A DNA stretch of 13,739 nt from an uncultured Prevotella sp. (GTDB taxonomy: Bacteria > Bacteroidota > Bacteroidia > Bacteroidales > Bacteroidaceae). A program made the position numbers and the translations under genes. The notes below the pieces were generated by a model. That model was not told where the DNA came from, did no database searches, and was given only the letters and a program-made list of their open reading frames with translations. Positions 4,970-11,923 of the stretch are shown here, in pieces. The stretch is from assembly GCA_900556465.1 (NCBI GenBank), contig USPK01000044.1:1-13739 (forward strand). Reading direction: 5' to 3'. Each line of letters starts with the position of its first letter. The stretch's first letter is position 1.

Positions 4970-7189
4970 ATGCGCCCCTGCGCTGAGGAAAAAGCGTGCC
5001 AAAGGCTGCGCCCCGTGCGGGTGTGCAACCTTTGGCACGCTTGCTTTCGGGCGGCGCGGGGCGCGTTGCTCGCGCTCCTGTGCCTGGGCGGCGCGCTCCC
5101 CGCACGGGCCCAGGACGAAGTGCCGGTAGACACGATCATGGAGCGCGTCTATTCCTACACCGAGCGCACCGGCCTGAAGGTAGGGGACTTCACTTCCGAA
5201 ATATACGCCCGCCACTATTTGCGCACCCGCCGCAAGGGCTTCTGGGTGCGCTACGTCCCGGGGCTGTTCCGCCTGGAGCGCGGGCAGAACGACTATTTCG
5301 GCGAGAGCCTGTCCCGCTTCCAGTTCAGTCCGTCCGGACGGATAGACCAGAAGACGATAGCGGCCTACACCACCATGCCCTATCTCAGCCCGGCCAATGA
5401 CCGTTGGATGGGGCGCTACAACCTTTCCATTTACGAGCCCAACCTGTTCAGCGACCGCATCCTCTCTCCGCTCAATCGCCGCAACCGCCGCTTTTACCGC
5501 TATCAGTATTTCTACACCTACATCAGCGGCGGCCGTCCCGTCGCGCATATCGGCGTGCGGCCGCGCATCTCGAACACGCAGCTCGTGGAAGGCACCATCG
5601 ACGTAGAAATCGGCACGGGGCGCTTACAGCTCTTTGCCTTCCAATTTTTCTACGGCTGGGCGCGGCTGGCTGTCAGCGGGCAGATGGGCGCGGACGGTAA
5701 GGCCACACTGCTGCCCAATAAGATTACGCTCATTTCCCGCCTCAATCTGTTGGGCAACCGTATTGAAGAACGTTTCGAGGCCTCGGCCCGTTACCGTTTC
5801 CTGCCTCCGCCGCCCGTCGACACTACGGCTTCGCGGCAGGCCCGGTTCGACCTGACGGACGAAAGCCTGTTGCGCGTCGACACCACCCGCATGCGCTACG
5901 ACCGCGCCTTCTTCGACAGCGTGCGCCCTTACCCCCTCATGCCCTACGCGCAGGAAATCTACCGCCGCCGCGAGGCCGCCGACAGCGCCGCCGTAGCCGC
6001 GCCGCCCGCCGAACCGCGCCGCCGTCTCCTCTCCCCGCGCACCGAGGACCTGCTCTTCGACAGCCACAGCTTTACCCTGGGCGGGCAGGCCTCGGTCCAG
6101 TTGCCGCCCCTCCTGACCCCCTCCATGGTGCAGTGGTCCCCGAGCAAGGGTTTCTCGCTCCAGACGCGCTTCGTCTTCAATTACAACATCGAGCGCCAGG
6201 GCCGTTTGGATTTCGAGCCCCGCGTAGGCTACAACTTCAAGCAAAAGCAAGTCTACTGGCGACTCCCGCTCAACGTCACCGTCCTCCCGGCGCTCGACGG
6301 CTCCATCGGCATCGAGGCCGCAGGGGGTGACCACATGTACAGCAGCCGCCAGGCCGACGAGGTGCGCCACCAGTTGGCCGGCGTCACGAACTACGATTCG
6401 CTCATCCAGGTCTTCGACCGCTACGATTTCCATTACTATCGCGACAACCACGTCCTGTTCCATTTCACGTTGCAGCCGGTCGTCGGGCTTCACGTCAGTG
6501 TCGGCATGCGTTTCCACCGTAGGGCGCTGATTCATTGGAACGAGGTCGCGGCGCAGAACGGTATGGACCGCACGCTCACCAGCCTGGCCCCGCGGCTCCA
6601 CGTCGAGTGGACGCCGGCGCAGTATTATTATCGGTCCAACGGCCGCCCCGTGGCGCTCTATTCCCATTGGCCCACGTTCATGCTCGACTATGAGCGCGGC
6701 ATCCGCGCCTTCAACCGTTCGACCTACTACGAGCGCATCGAGTTCGACGCCCAGTACACGCACTCCCTCTACGCGCTCCGTTCCCTCTACTTCCGTGCCG
6801 GCTGCGGCTTCTATACGCGGCGGGGCGACGACTGCTTTTTCGATTACGACTATTTCCGCAACAACAATCTCCCGGAAGGGTGGGACGACGAAATGTCCGG
6901 CCAGTTCCAGCTGCTGGACAGTCGTTTCTACAACGAGTCCCGCTACTACGTCCGCCTCTCGGCGGCCTACGAGAGCCCCATGCTACTCTTCTCGCGCATC
7001 AAATTCCTGACGCGGCTCGTGCAAAAGGAGCGCCTTTACTGCAACCTGTTGAGCGTGCGCCGCCTCGGCTTCTACAGCGAGTGGGGCTACGGCCTGTCCA
7101 CCCCGCTCATCGACGTGGCCGGATTTGTCGCCCTCTCCGGCCATCGGCAGACCAGCGCCGGCTGCAAGGTGGCTTTCCGCCTGTTCTGA
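4970..7189 (+). CDS. DUF5686-family outer-membrane beta-barrel protein
   Basis: The 739-residue product belongs to the DUF5686 family of Bacteroidota outer-membrane proteins. It has an unusually long basic N-region, a hydrophobic core (GALLALLCLGGALPA, about 31-45) and a signal-peptidase-like ARAQ site at 45-48. The N-terminal half contains typical DUF5686 wording (ISGGRPVAHIGVRPR, LVEGTIDVEIGTGRL). After an Ala/Pro-rich linker (about 337-350), a C-terminal half of alternating aromatic/polar strands looks like a beta-barrel ending RQTSAGCKVAFRLF. Many relatives carry a carboxypeptidase-regulatory-like domain after the signal peptide, and none is visible here. The ATG at 4970 has AAGGA five nt upstream. 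Codons 8-24 consist of a 51-bp palindrome, so a later start such as GTG 5015 cannot be excluded. Function is unknown. It sits directly behind the SPOR lipoprotein. Confidence 0.85.
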   Translation: MRPCAEEKACQRLRPVRVCNLWHACFRAARGALLALLCLGGALPARAQDEVPVDTIMERVYSYTERTGLKVGDFTSEIYARHYLRTRRKGFWVRYVPGLFRLERGQNDYFGESLSRFQFSPSGRIDQKTIAAYTTMPYLSPANDRWMGRYNLSIYEPNLFSDRILSPLNRRNRRFYRYQYFYTYISGGRPVAHIGVRPRISNTQLVEGTIDVEIGTGRLQLFAFQFFYGWARLAVSGQMGADGKATLLPNKITLISRLNLLGNRIEERFEASARYRFLPPPPVDTTASRQARFDLTDESLLRVDTTRMRYDRAFFDSVRPYPLMPYAQEIYRRREAADSAAVAAPPAEPRRRLLSPRTEDLLFDSHSFTLGGQASVQLPPLLTPSMVQWSPSKGFSLQTRFVFNYNIERQGRLDFEPRVGYNFKQKQVYWRLPLNVTVLPALDGSIGIEAAGGDHMYSSRQADEVRHQLAGVTNYDSLIQVFDRYDFHYYRDNHVLFHFTLQPVVGLHVSVGMRFHRRALIHWNEVAAQNGMDRTLTSLAPRLHVEWTPAQYYYRSNGRPVALYSHWPTFMLDYERGIRAFNRSTYYERIEFDAQYTHSLYALRSLYFRAGCGFYTRRGDDCFFDYDYFRNNNLPEGWDDEMSGQFQLLDSRFYNESRYYVRLSAAYESPMLLFSRIKFLTRLVQKERLYCNLLSVRRLGFYSEWGYGLSTPLIDVAGFVALSGHRQTSAGCKVAFRLF
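4992..5042. repeat. 51-bp palindrome inside the DUF5686 signal region
   Basis: Perfect 14-bp arms AAGCGTGCCAAAGG (4992-5005) and its complement (5029-5042) enclose a GC-rich loop with a possible further 3-bp TGC/GCA stem. Total length is 51 nt, exactly 17 codons, and it lies in frame. It may be an inserted dispersed palindrome, or a structure folding near the start codon. There is no U-tract, so a simple terminator is unlikely. Confidence 0.7.
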
Positions 7190-7220
7190 GGGCCTGGCCG
7201 GGCGGCGGTCCGGCCCTTTC
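7190..7220 (+). terminator. Probable terminator after DUF5686 gene
   Basis: GGCCGG (7196-7201) and CCGGCC (7210-7215) form a 6-bp stem with an 8-nt loop, followed by CTTTCTGTCT. An alternative GGGCC/GGCCC pairing uses the same region. It starts within 7 nt of the stop codon. The U-tract is short and broken. Confidence 0.45.
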
Positions 7221-7257
7221 TGTCTGCTCCGCGGCCTGAAATGCTGCGCCGGATGCG

Positions 7258-7286
7258 TTGTTTTTCCCCGAAAAATGTTATTTTTG
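7258..7286 (+). promoter_or_regulatory. Promoter of the M49 peptidase gene
   Basis: TATTTTTG (7279-7286) is a perfect TAnnTTTG -7 box, with TTG at 7258-7260 as the -33 element and 18 nt between them. Transcription would start near 7293, giving a leader of about 90 nt to the ATG at 7387. This argues against translation starting further upstream. Confidence 0.7.
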
Positions 7287-7386
7287 CCCGCTGAGTGCCC
7301 GGCGTTCCGTGCAGGCGGTTACTGCCGCCCGCCTTCCGGACCGTCCGCGCACGCAGAAAATCTATCCGCATAAACCCTGCATCAAT

Positions 7387-9426
7387 ATGAAATCGAAATT
7401 ACTCCAGATGCTCATGGCCGCCAGTGCCGTGACCACCGCAGCCGCCGACGCCACGGACGGCTTCAAGTACACCGACGAGCAGTTTGCCGACATACAGATG
7501 CTCCGCTATAAGGTGGAAGGCTTCGAGTCCCTTACGCTCCAGCAGAAGACCTATATCTACTATCTGCAGGAAGCCGCCCTCTACGGACGCGACATTCTCT
7601 TCGACCAAAACGGACGCTACAACTTGCGCATCCGCCGCATGCTCGAGACCGTCTACACCGGCTACCGCGGCGACCGCCAGAGCCCGGACTTCCAGGCCCT
7701 GACCACCTACCTGAAGCGCGTATGGTTCTCCAACGGCATTCACCATCACTACGGAAGCGAAAAGTTTGTGCCCGGCTTTTCCGCCGACTTCTTCCGCGAA
7801 GCCCTGCGCCAGGCCGACGCCTCCCAGCTTCCGCTGGCCGAGGGACAGACGGTCGACGAACTCTGCGACGAGGTGTTCCCCGTCATCTTTGACCCCGCCG
7901 TCATGCCGATGCGCGTCAACCAGCGGGACGGTGACGACCTCGTGCTGACCTCTGCATGCAATTACTACGCTCCGGGCATCACGCAGGCCGAGGCCGAGGA
8001 CTTCTACAGCCGGCGCAAGGACCCGTCCGACCCGCATCCGGTCATGACGGGCCTCAACAGCCGCCTGGTGCGCGGCGCCGACGGCCAGCTCGAGGAGCGC
8101 GTATGGCGCGTGGGCGGCCTCTACGGTCCCGCCATCGAGCGCATCGTGGACTGCCTGCTCCAGGCACGGCCCTTTGCCGAGAATGCCGCCCAGCAGGAAG
8201 TCATCGACCGCCTGGTGGAATACTACCGCACGGGCGACCTCCGCACCTTCGACGCGTACTCCATCCTCTGGCTCCAGGAGACGGCCGGCCTGGTGGACTT
8301 CGTCAACGGCTTTATTGAAAACTACGGAGACCCGCTCGGCATGAAGGCTTCCTGGGAGTCCATCGTCAACTTCAAGGACGTAGCGGCCACGGAGCGTACG
8401 CGCAAGCTGAGCGAGAACGCACAGTGGTTCGAGGACCACTCGCCCGTCGACCCCCGGTTCAAGAAGAAGAACGTCAAGGGCATATCCGCGAAGGTCATCA
8501 CTGCGGCCATCCTCGGCGGCGACCTGTATCCCTCGACCGCCATCGGCATCAACTTGCCCAACTCCGACTGGGTGCGCCGCGAGCACGGCTCGAAGAGCGT
8601 CACCATCGGCAACCTGACGGACGCGTACAACAAGGCGGCGCACGGCAGCGGCATGGACCGCGAATTTGTCATAGACGACGCGACGCGGGCCCTCATCGAG
8701 CAGTACGGCGACGCCTGCGACGACCTGCACACCGACCTGCACGAATGTCTGGGCCACGGCAGCGGGCAGCTCCTCCCGGGGACGGACCCCGACTCCCTGC
8801 GCTCCTACGGCTCCACCATTGAGGAGGCGCGCGCGGACCTCTTCGGCCTCTATTACGTGGCCGACCCGAAGCTGGTGGAACTGGGCCTGACGCCCAACGC
8901 CGAGGCCTACAAGAGCCAATACTACACCTACATGATGAACGGACTGCTCACGCAGCTGGTGCGCATACAGCCGGGCAACACCATCGAGGAGGCCCACATG
9001 CGCAACCGGGCCCTCATCGCCCGCTGGGCCTTGGAGAACGGACGCGAAGACAACGTCGTGGAGCTGGTCCAGGTGGAGGGAAAGACGTACGTACGCATCA
9101 ACGACTACGCCGCCTTGCGCCAGCTCTTCGGCCGCTTGCTGGCCGAGGTGCAGCGCATCAAGAGCGAGGGCGACTACGAGGGGGCGCGCCAGCTCGTGGA
9201 GCGCTACGGCGTGCAGGTGGAGCCCGGCTTGCACCGCGAGGTGCTGGAGCGCTACGCCCGCCTGAACCTTTCGCCCTACAAGGGCTTCATCAATCCGGTC
9301 TACACGGCGGAGCGCGACGCCGAGGGCCGCATTGTCGACGTGAAGCTGGACTATACCGAGGCCTACGACGCACAGATGTTGCGTTACAGCCGCGACTACG
9401 CCACACTGCCCGCCGTCAACGACTGA
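7387..9426 (+). CDS. Dipeptidyl peptidase III (M49 zinc metallopeptidase)
   Basis: The 679-residue product is a dipeptidyl peptidase III, which removes dipeptides from the N-terminus of short peptides. The zinc site is complete: HECLGH at 452-457 (two His ligands, Glu453 catalytic) and EEARAD at 479-484 (third, Glu ligand). The Cys inside HEC-LGH in place of the eukaryotic HELLGH is the form known from the Bacteroides thetaiotaomicron enzyme, whose length is also similar. The N-terminus MKSKLLQMLMAASAVTTAAADA looks like a Sec signal peptide without a lipobox Cys, so a periplasmic location is inferred. The open frame reaches back to 7258, but that part overlaps the promoter, so the ATG at 7387 is chosen. 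The gene is monocistronic, with its own promoter and a strong terminator. A likely role is peptide scavenging. Confidence 0.93.
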   Translation: MKSKLLQMLMAASAVTTAAADATDGFKYTDEQFADIQMLRYKVEGFESLTLQQKTYIYYLQEAALYGRDILFDQNGRYNLRIRRMLETVYTGYRGDRQSPDFQALTTYLKRVWFSNGIHHHYGSEKFVPGFSADFFREALRQADASQLPLAEGQTVDELCDEVFPVIFDPAVMPMRVNQRDGDDLVLTSACNYYAPGITQAEAEDFYSRRKDPSDPHPVMTGLNSRLVRGADGQLEERVWRVGGLYGPAIERIVDCLLQARPFAENAAQQEVIDRLVEYYRTGDLRTFDAYSILWLQETAGLVDFVNGFIENYGDPLGMKASWESIVNFKDVAATERTRKLSENAQWFEDHSPVDPRFKKKNVKGISAKVITAAILGGDLYPSTAIGINLPNSDWVRREHGSKSVTIGNLTDAYNKAAHGSGMDREFVIDDATRALIEQYGDACDDLHTDLHECLGHGSGQLLPGTDPDSLRSYGSTIEEARADLFGLYYVADPKLVELGLTPNAEAYKSQYYTYMMNGLLTQLVRIQPGNTIEEAHMRNRALIARWALENGREDNVVELVQVEGKTYVRINDYAALRQLFGRLLAEVQRIKSEGDYEGARQLVERYGVQVEPGLHREVLERYARLNLSPYKGFINPVYTAERDAEGRIVDVKLDYTEAYDAQMLRYSRDYATLPAVND

Positions 9427-9452
9427 CGCGCGGTGCGGCTTCCCGCACTATC

Positions 9453-9490
9453 GGCGCCCGCAGCCTGCCTGGCCGCGGGCGCCTTTTTTC
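9453..9490 (+). terminator. Intrinsic terminator of the M49 peptidase gene
   Basis: GGCGCCCGC (9453-9461) and GCGGGCGCC (9475-9483) form a perfect 9-bp GC stem with a 13-nt loop, followed immediately by six T. It starts 26 nt after the stop codon. Confidence 0.92.
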
Positions 9491-9533
9491 GGTCCCGTCC
9501 GTGTGCGGGAGCGGCCGCCGCACGGCGCGGTCC

Positions 9534-9617
9534 AGGGGCGCGGCTACGGGCCTTAGCCCCGTAGCGACGGGGCCTATTCCAGTTTTTACGGGCCTTAGCC
9601 CCGTGTTTGCGGCAACT
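9534..9617. repeat. Second tandem array of four 21-bp palindromic units
   Basis: Units begin at 9534, 9555, 9576 and 9597. The 17-mer ACGGGCCTTAGCCCCGT occurs twice (9546-9562 and 9588-9604), exactly 42 bp or two units apart. The unit at 9555-9575 can form a perfect 7-bp hairpin with an AGCG loop and differs by few bases from the last unit of the first array (871-891). Total length is 84 bp, identical to the first array. It lies downstream of the M49 terminator in non-coding DNA. Confidence 0.8.
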
Positions 9618-9663
9618 GTCCGGCGGGCCGCCCGCCATGTCCCGACAGCGCTGGCAGGTAGCG

Positions 9664-9698
9664 GTGACATTGTTGTCACACTTTTGCTGCGAGTGACA
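9664..9698. promoter_or_regulatory. Operator-like palindrome GTGACA-N4-TGTCAC with third half-site
   Basis: GTGACA (9664-9669) and TGTCAC (9674-9679) form a perfect 16-bp inverted repeat, and a third GTGACA follows at 9693-9698. The half-site spacing does not match the CRP form (TGTGA-N6-TCACA) or CIRCE. It marks the start of the AT-rich leader before hsp20 (about 9700-9918). A regulator is not identifiable. Confidence 0.35.
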
Positions 9699-9727
9699 GA
9701 TATTTCAAATAAATGTTGCCTCATACG

Positions 9728-9757
9728 TTAAAATCATTAGCAATATCGCCATGTTTG
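9728..9757 (+). promoter_or_regulatory. Tentative hsp20 promoter
   Basis: CATGTTTG (9750-9757) is one base off TAnnTTTG, with TTAA at 9728-9731 in the -33 region. This would leave a leader of roughly 155 nt. The rest of 9758-9905 shows no other clear signal. Confidence 0.25.
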
Positions 9758-9905
9758 TGAAATAAAGTATAATAAATGCGGCCGCTGCTCCCCGGCGCGC
9801 GCCGTCCGTGCCGGTCTGGTACGTCCTTTGCAACGTATAAGGGTGAACCGCGGAAGCCGGAAGGCCGAGGCGGAGAACAAAAAGATTTGTAGAACTTATA
9901 AAAAT

Positions 9906-9911
9906 AGGAGG
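9906..9911 (+). promoter_or_regulatory. Strong Shine-Dalgarno deciding the hsp20 start
   Basis: AGGAGG lies 7 nt before the ATG at 9919. It is a full anti-SD match, unusual in this window, and it rules out the in-frame TTG at 9913, which would leave no spacer. Confidence 0.8.
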
Positions 9912-9918
9912 TTTGATT

Positions 9919-10350
9919 ATGCTACCAGTTAAAAGTCTTGCACAGAGTTGGTTTCCCAGCGCATTCAATGATTTCTTTGATACGGAGTGGTTGCCTAAGG
10001 ATTATCGCACGGCACCTTCTATCAATGTGATGGAAGACGAGAAGAGTTATCGCATCGAAGTGGCCGCGCCCGGCTTGACTAAGGATGACTTCAAACTTCA
10101 TATTGACGAGAACGACAACCTCGTTATCAATATGGAGAAGCAGACGAAGAACGAGGAGAAGGAGAAGGGCGGCAAGAAATACATCCGTCGCGAGTTTTCC
10201 TACGCTCACTTCCAGCAGACGCTGGCCCTGCCGGAGAACGTGGACCGCGAGCACATCGCAGCCGAAGTAAAGGACGGCGTCCTGAACATCGAGTTGCCGA
10301 AGAAGGCCGAAGAGCCCAAGCAAGAAGGACGTGCCATCGAGATTCACTAA
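9919..10350 (+). CDS. Hsp20 family small heat-shock protein
   Basis: The 143-residue product is a small heat-shock protein, an ATP-independent holdase that binds unfolding proteins in the cytoplasm. An N-terminal arm (1-31, SWFPSAFNDFFD) precedes the alpha-crystallin domain (about 32-130: APSINVMEDEKSYRIEVAAPGL, RREFSYAHFQQTLALPENV, AEVKDGVLNIELPK). The C-terminal tail ends in the I-x-I motif (AIEIH) that docks on neighbouring subunits. Length is normal for bacterial Hsp20. The strong AGGAGG fits high expression on stress. Base composition is less GC-rich than in the flanking large genes. It is transcribed alone, with an AT-rich leader upstream and a strong terminator downstream. Confidence 0.95.
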   Translation: MLPVKSLAQSWFPSAFNDFFDTEWLPKDYRTAPSINVMEDEKSYRIEVAAPGLTKDDFKLHIDENDNLVINMEKQTKNEEKEKGGKKYIRREFSYAHFQQTLALPENVDREHIAAEVKDGVLNIELPKKAEEPKQEGRAIEIH

Positions 10351-10365
10351 TAACTGACTGAAAAG

Positions 10366-10411
10366 CGGTCTCCTGCTGTCGTCGGACGGCGGGAGACCGT
10401 TTTTCTTTTTT
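10366..10411 (+). terminator. Intrinsic terminator of hsp20
   Basis: CGGTCTCC (10366-10373) and GGAGACCG (10392-10399) form the base of a stem. The pairing continues inward through G-U pairs to a GTCG loop, and the stem is followed by TTTTTCTTTTTT. It sits between the hsp20 stop and the Shine-Dalgarno of the next gene, separating the two. Confidence 0.93.
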
Positions 10412-10433
10412 ATTAACCTAAAGGAGACGTCGC

Positions 10434-11225
10434 ATGAAACAGTCCCATCCTTCCGTTATCCTGATGAACTTCACCGGAGTCTACGACTACGAGGCGTTTG
10501 CCCGCCGCCGCGGCATGGTCCACCTGGACTGCACGCACCTGCGGGGGACGGAGTGCTACTGCGATGCCGGCGGAGCGGCCGCGCTGCGCCGGCTGATAGC
10601 TCCCTACCCGCCGGAAGGCATTCACTTCATAGACTCCGGCGATTTCCACTACCTGACCAAGTTCTGGACGGACAAGCTGACGCGTCCGTTCTCGTTGCTC
10701 GTGTTCGACCACCATCCCGACCTGCAGCAGCCGCGCTACGGGGGCGTCCTCTCGTGCGGCGGATGGGTGGCCGACGTCGTGCGCGAGAATCCGTGGGTCC
10801 GGCAGGTGTGCCTTGGCGGCGTGGACCGCCGCCTTGTGGCCGAGGTTCCGGCCGAACTGCGGCCGCGCGTCCATTTCTTTTGCGGCGACGAGGGCGGCTA
10901 CGAAGCGGCCTGCCGCAACTTTTCGGCCGGCTGGCTGCAAGGGCCCGTCTACCTGTCGATAGACAAGGACGTGCTCTCGCCCCGCGAAGTACGCACCAAC
11001 TGGGACCAGGGGACCATGTCGCTGGTGGCCATGGAGGACGTGTTGCGCCGCGTGGTGGAGCGGACGCCCCTGCTCGGGGCCGACATCTGCGGCGAGTGTG
11101 CGGCCACGCTCGACTGCTTCGAGGAGCAGCGCGAGGCCGACGGCAACAGCCGCGTGAACAGCGAGCTGCTCGACCTGCTACTCCGCGCCGCCGGCGGGCC
11201 GGGGCTGGGCGCTCACTGCAAGTAG
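10434..11225 (+). CDS. Arginase/ureohydrolase-family protein
   Basis: The 263-residue product has all the metal-ligand motifs of the ureohydrolase fold: GDFH (His72), DHHPD (Asp92, His94, Asp96) and SIDKDVLSP (Asp177, Asp179). These correspond to GGDHS, DAHxD and SfDvDxxDP of arginases and agmatinases. It is shorter than the usual ~300 residues, and the DHHPD and SIDKD forms are divergent, so the substrate (arginine, agmatine, formiminoglutamate or another guanidino compound) cannot be named. No arginine, agmatine or histidine catabolic gene is adjacent. AAGGAG lies 7 nt before the ATG. The insulated position after the hsp20 terminator with no TAnnTTTG box leaves its promoter unclear, and readthrough from hsp20 is possible. 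The 3' end overlaps the convergent MBL gene by 13 bp. Confidence 0.82.
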   Translation: MKQSHPSVILMNFTGVYDYEAFARRRGMVHLDCTHLRGTECYCDAGGAAALRRLIAPYPPEGIHFIDSGDFHYLTKFWTDKLTRPFSLLVFDHHPDLQQPRYGGVLSCGGWVADVVRENPWVRQVCLGGVDRRLVAEVPAELRPRVHFFCGDEGGYEAACRNFSAGWLQGPVYLSIDKDVLSPREVRTNWDQGTMSLVAMEDVLRRVVERTPLLGADICGECAATLDCFEEQREADGNSRVNSELLDLLLRAAGGPGLGAHCK

Positions 11226-11857
11226 GGATTGGCGCGCCGCTCCTCGCCCACGGTCGTCGTGTCGCCGTGGCCGGGACAGACGGTGACGCCGTCGGGGAGG
11301 GCCAGTATGCGCTCCCGGAGGCTGCCGACGAGGCTGGCCTCGTTGCCGCCGGGCAGGTCGCAGCGCCCTATTTCGTGGCGGAAGAGGCTGTCGCCGCTGA
11401 AGAGGACGGCCTCGTCGCTGTCGTAGAAGCAGACGCCGCCGGGCGTGTGGCCCGGGGTGGCGATGACCTGGAGCACGTGATGGCCGAACGTGAGGCGGCT
11501 GTCGTCGTCGAAGCAGGGGCCGGCGGGCGGCAGGGTGAGGGGCAGGTCGCGGTGCATGAAGAGCCGGGCCTGGCGGGCCGCGTTGGCGTAGGTGTCGGCC
11601 TCGTTGCGGTGCATCTCGGGCCGGACGCCGTAGGTGCGGTAAAGGAAGTCCGCGCCAAAGAGGTGGTCGAAGTGGGCGTGGGTCTGTAAGAGGCGTTTCA
11701 CGCGGAGTTCGTGCGTGTCGATGAAGTCTTGGATGGCCTTTTTCTCTTCCGGGTAAAAGGCGCCGCAGTCTATGACGACGGCCTCGCGGCTGTCGTCCCA
11801 GAGAACGTAGCAGTTCTCCTCGATCATGTTGACTACGAATCGTTGGATGTTGAGCAT
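11213..11857 (-). CDS. MBL-fold metallohydrolase, glyoxalase II-like
   Basis: The 214-residue product is a metallo-beta-lactamase-fold hydrolase of the short GloB-like group common in Bacteroidota. All ligands of a two-metal site are present: THAHFDH (His60, His62, Asp64, His65), PGHTPGG (His137), FSGDSLF (Asp156) and PGHGDTT (His197). It lacks the C-terminal glutathione-binding domain of classical glyoxalase II, so a generic thioester or lactone hydrolase is the safest call. The ATG at 11857 comes 66 nt after the rsmG stop, but a terminator-like hairpin lies in that gap. The 3' end overlaps the arginase-family gene on the other strand (11213-11225), with no hairpin terminator at the junction. 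Confidence 0.9.
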   Translation of the reverse strand: MLNIQRFVVNMIEENCYVLWDDSREAVVIDCGAFYPEEKKAIQDFIDTHELRVKRLLQTHAHFDHLFGADFLYRTYGVRPEMHRNEADTYANAARQARLFMHRDLPLTLPPAGPCFDDDSRLTFGHHVLQVIATPGHTPGGVCFYDSDEAVLFSGDSLFRHEIGRCDLPGGNEASLVGSLRERILALPDGVTVCPGHGDTTTVGEERRANPYLQ

Positions 11858-11870
11858 AGGGCGTGAGGTT

Positions 11871-11912
11871 AAAGAAAAGGAAAGTCCGCCGCGCCAGCGG
11901 GCCGCGACGGAC
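11871..11912 (-). terminator. Terminator or attenuator between rsmG and MBL gene
   Basis: On the minus strand, ten-bp arms (11912-11903 and 11893-11884, one G-U pair) with a 9-nt loop are followed by TTTCCTTTTCTTT. The U-rich tail ends only 13 nt before the ATG of the MBL gene, so the hairpin may limit readthrough from rsmG. Confidence 0.7.
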
Positions 11913-11923
11913 GGAATGAGGCA

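Noticed and set aside
5624..6763. 379-residue minus-strand open frame
   Set aside because: It is antisense to the DUF5686 gene. Its composition is typical of complement-strand shadows in GC-rich genes.
7258..7386. Upstream TTG start of the M49 peptidase at 7258
   Set aside because: The segment overlaps a perfect TAnnTTTG promoter box, and the ATG at 7387 begins a plausible signal peptide.
7399..9234. 611-residue minus-strand open frame
   Set aside because: It is antisense to the M49 peptidase, whose catalytic motifs are intact. It shows no signal peptide or recognisable fold.
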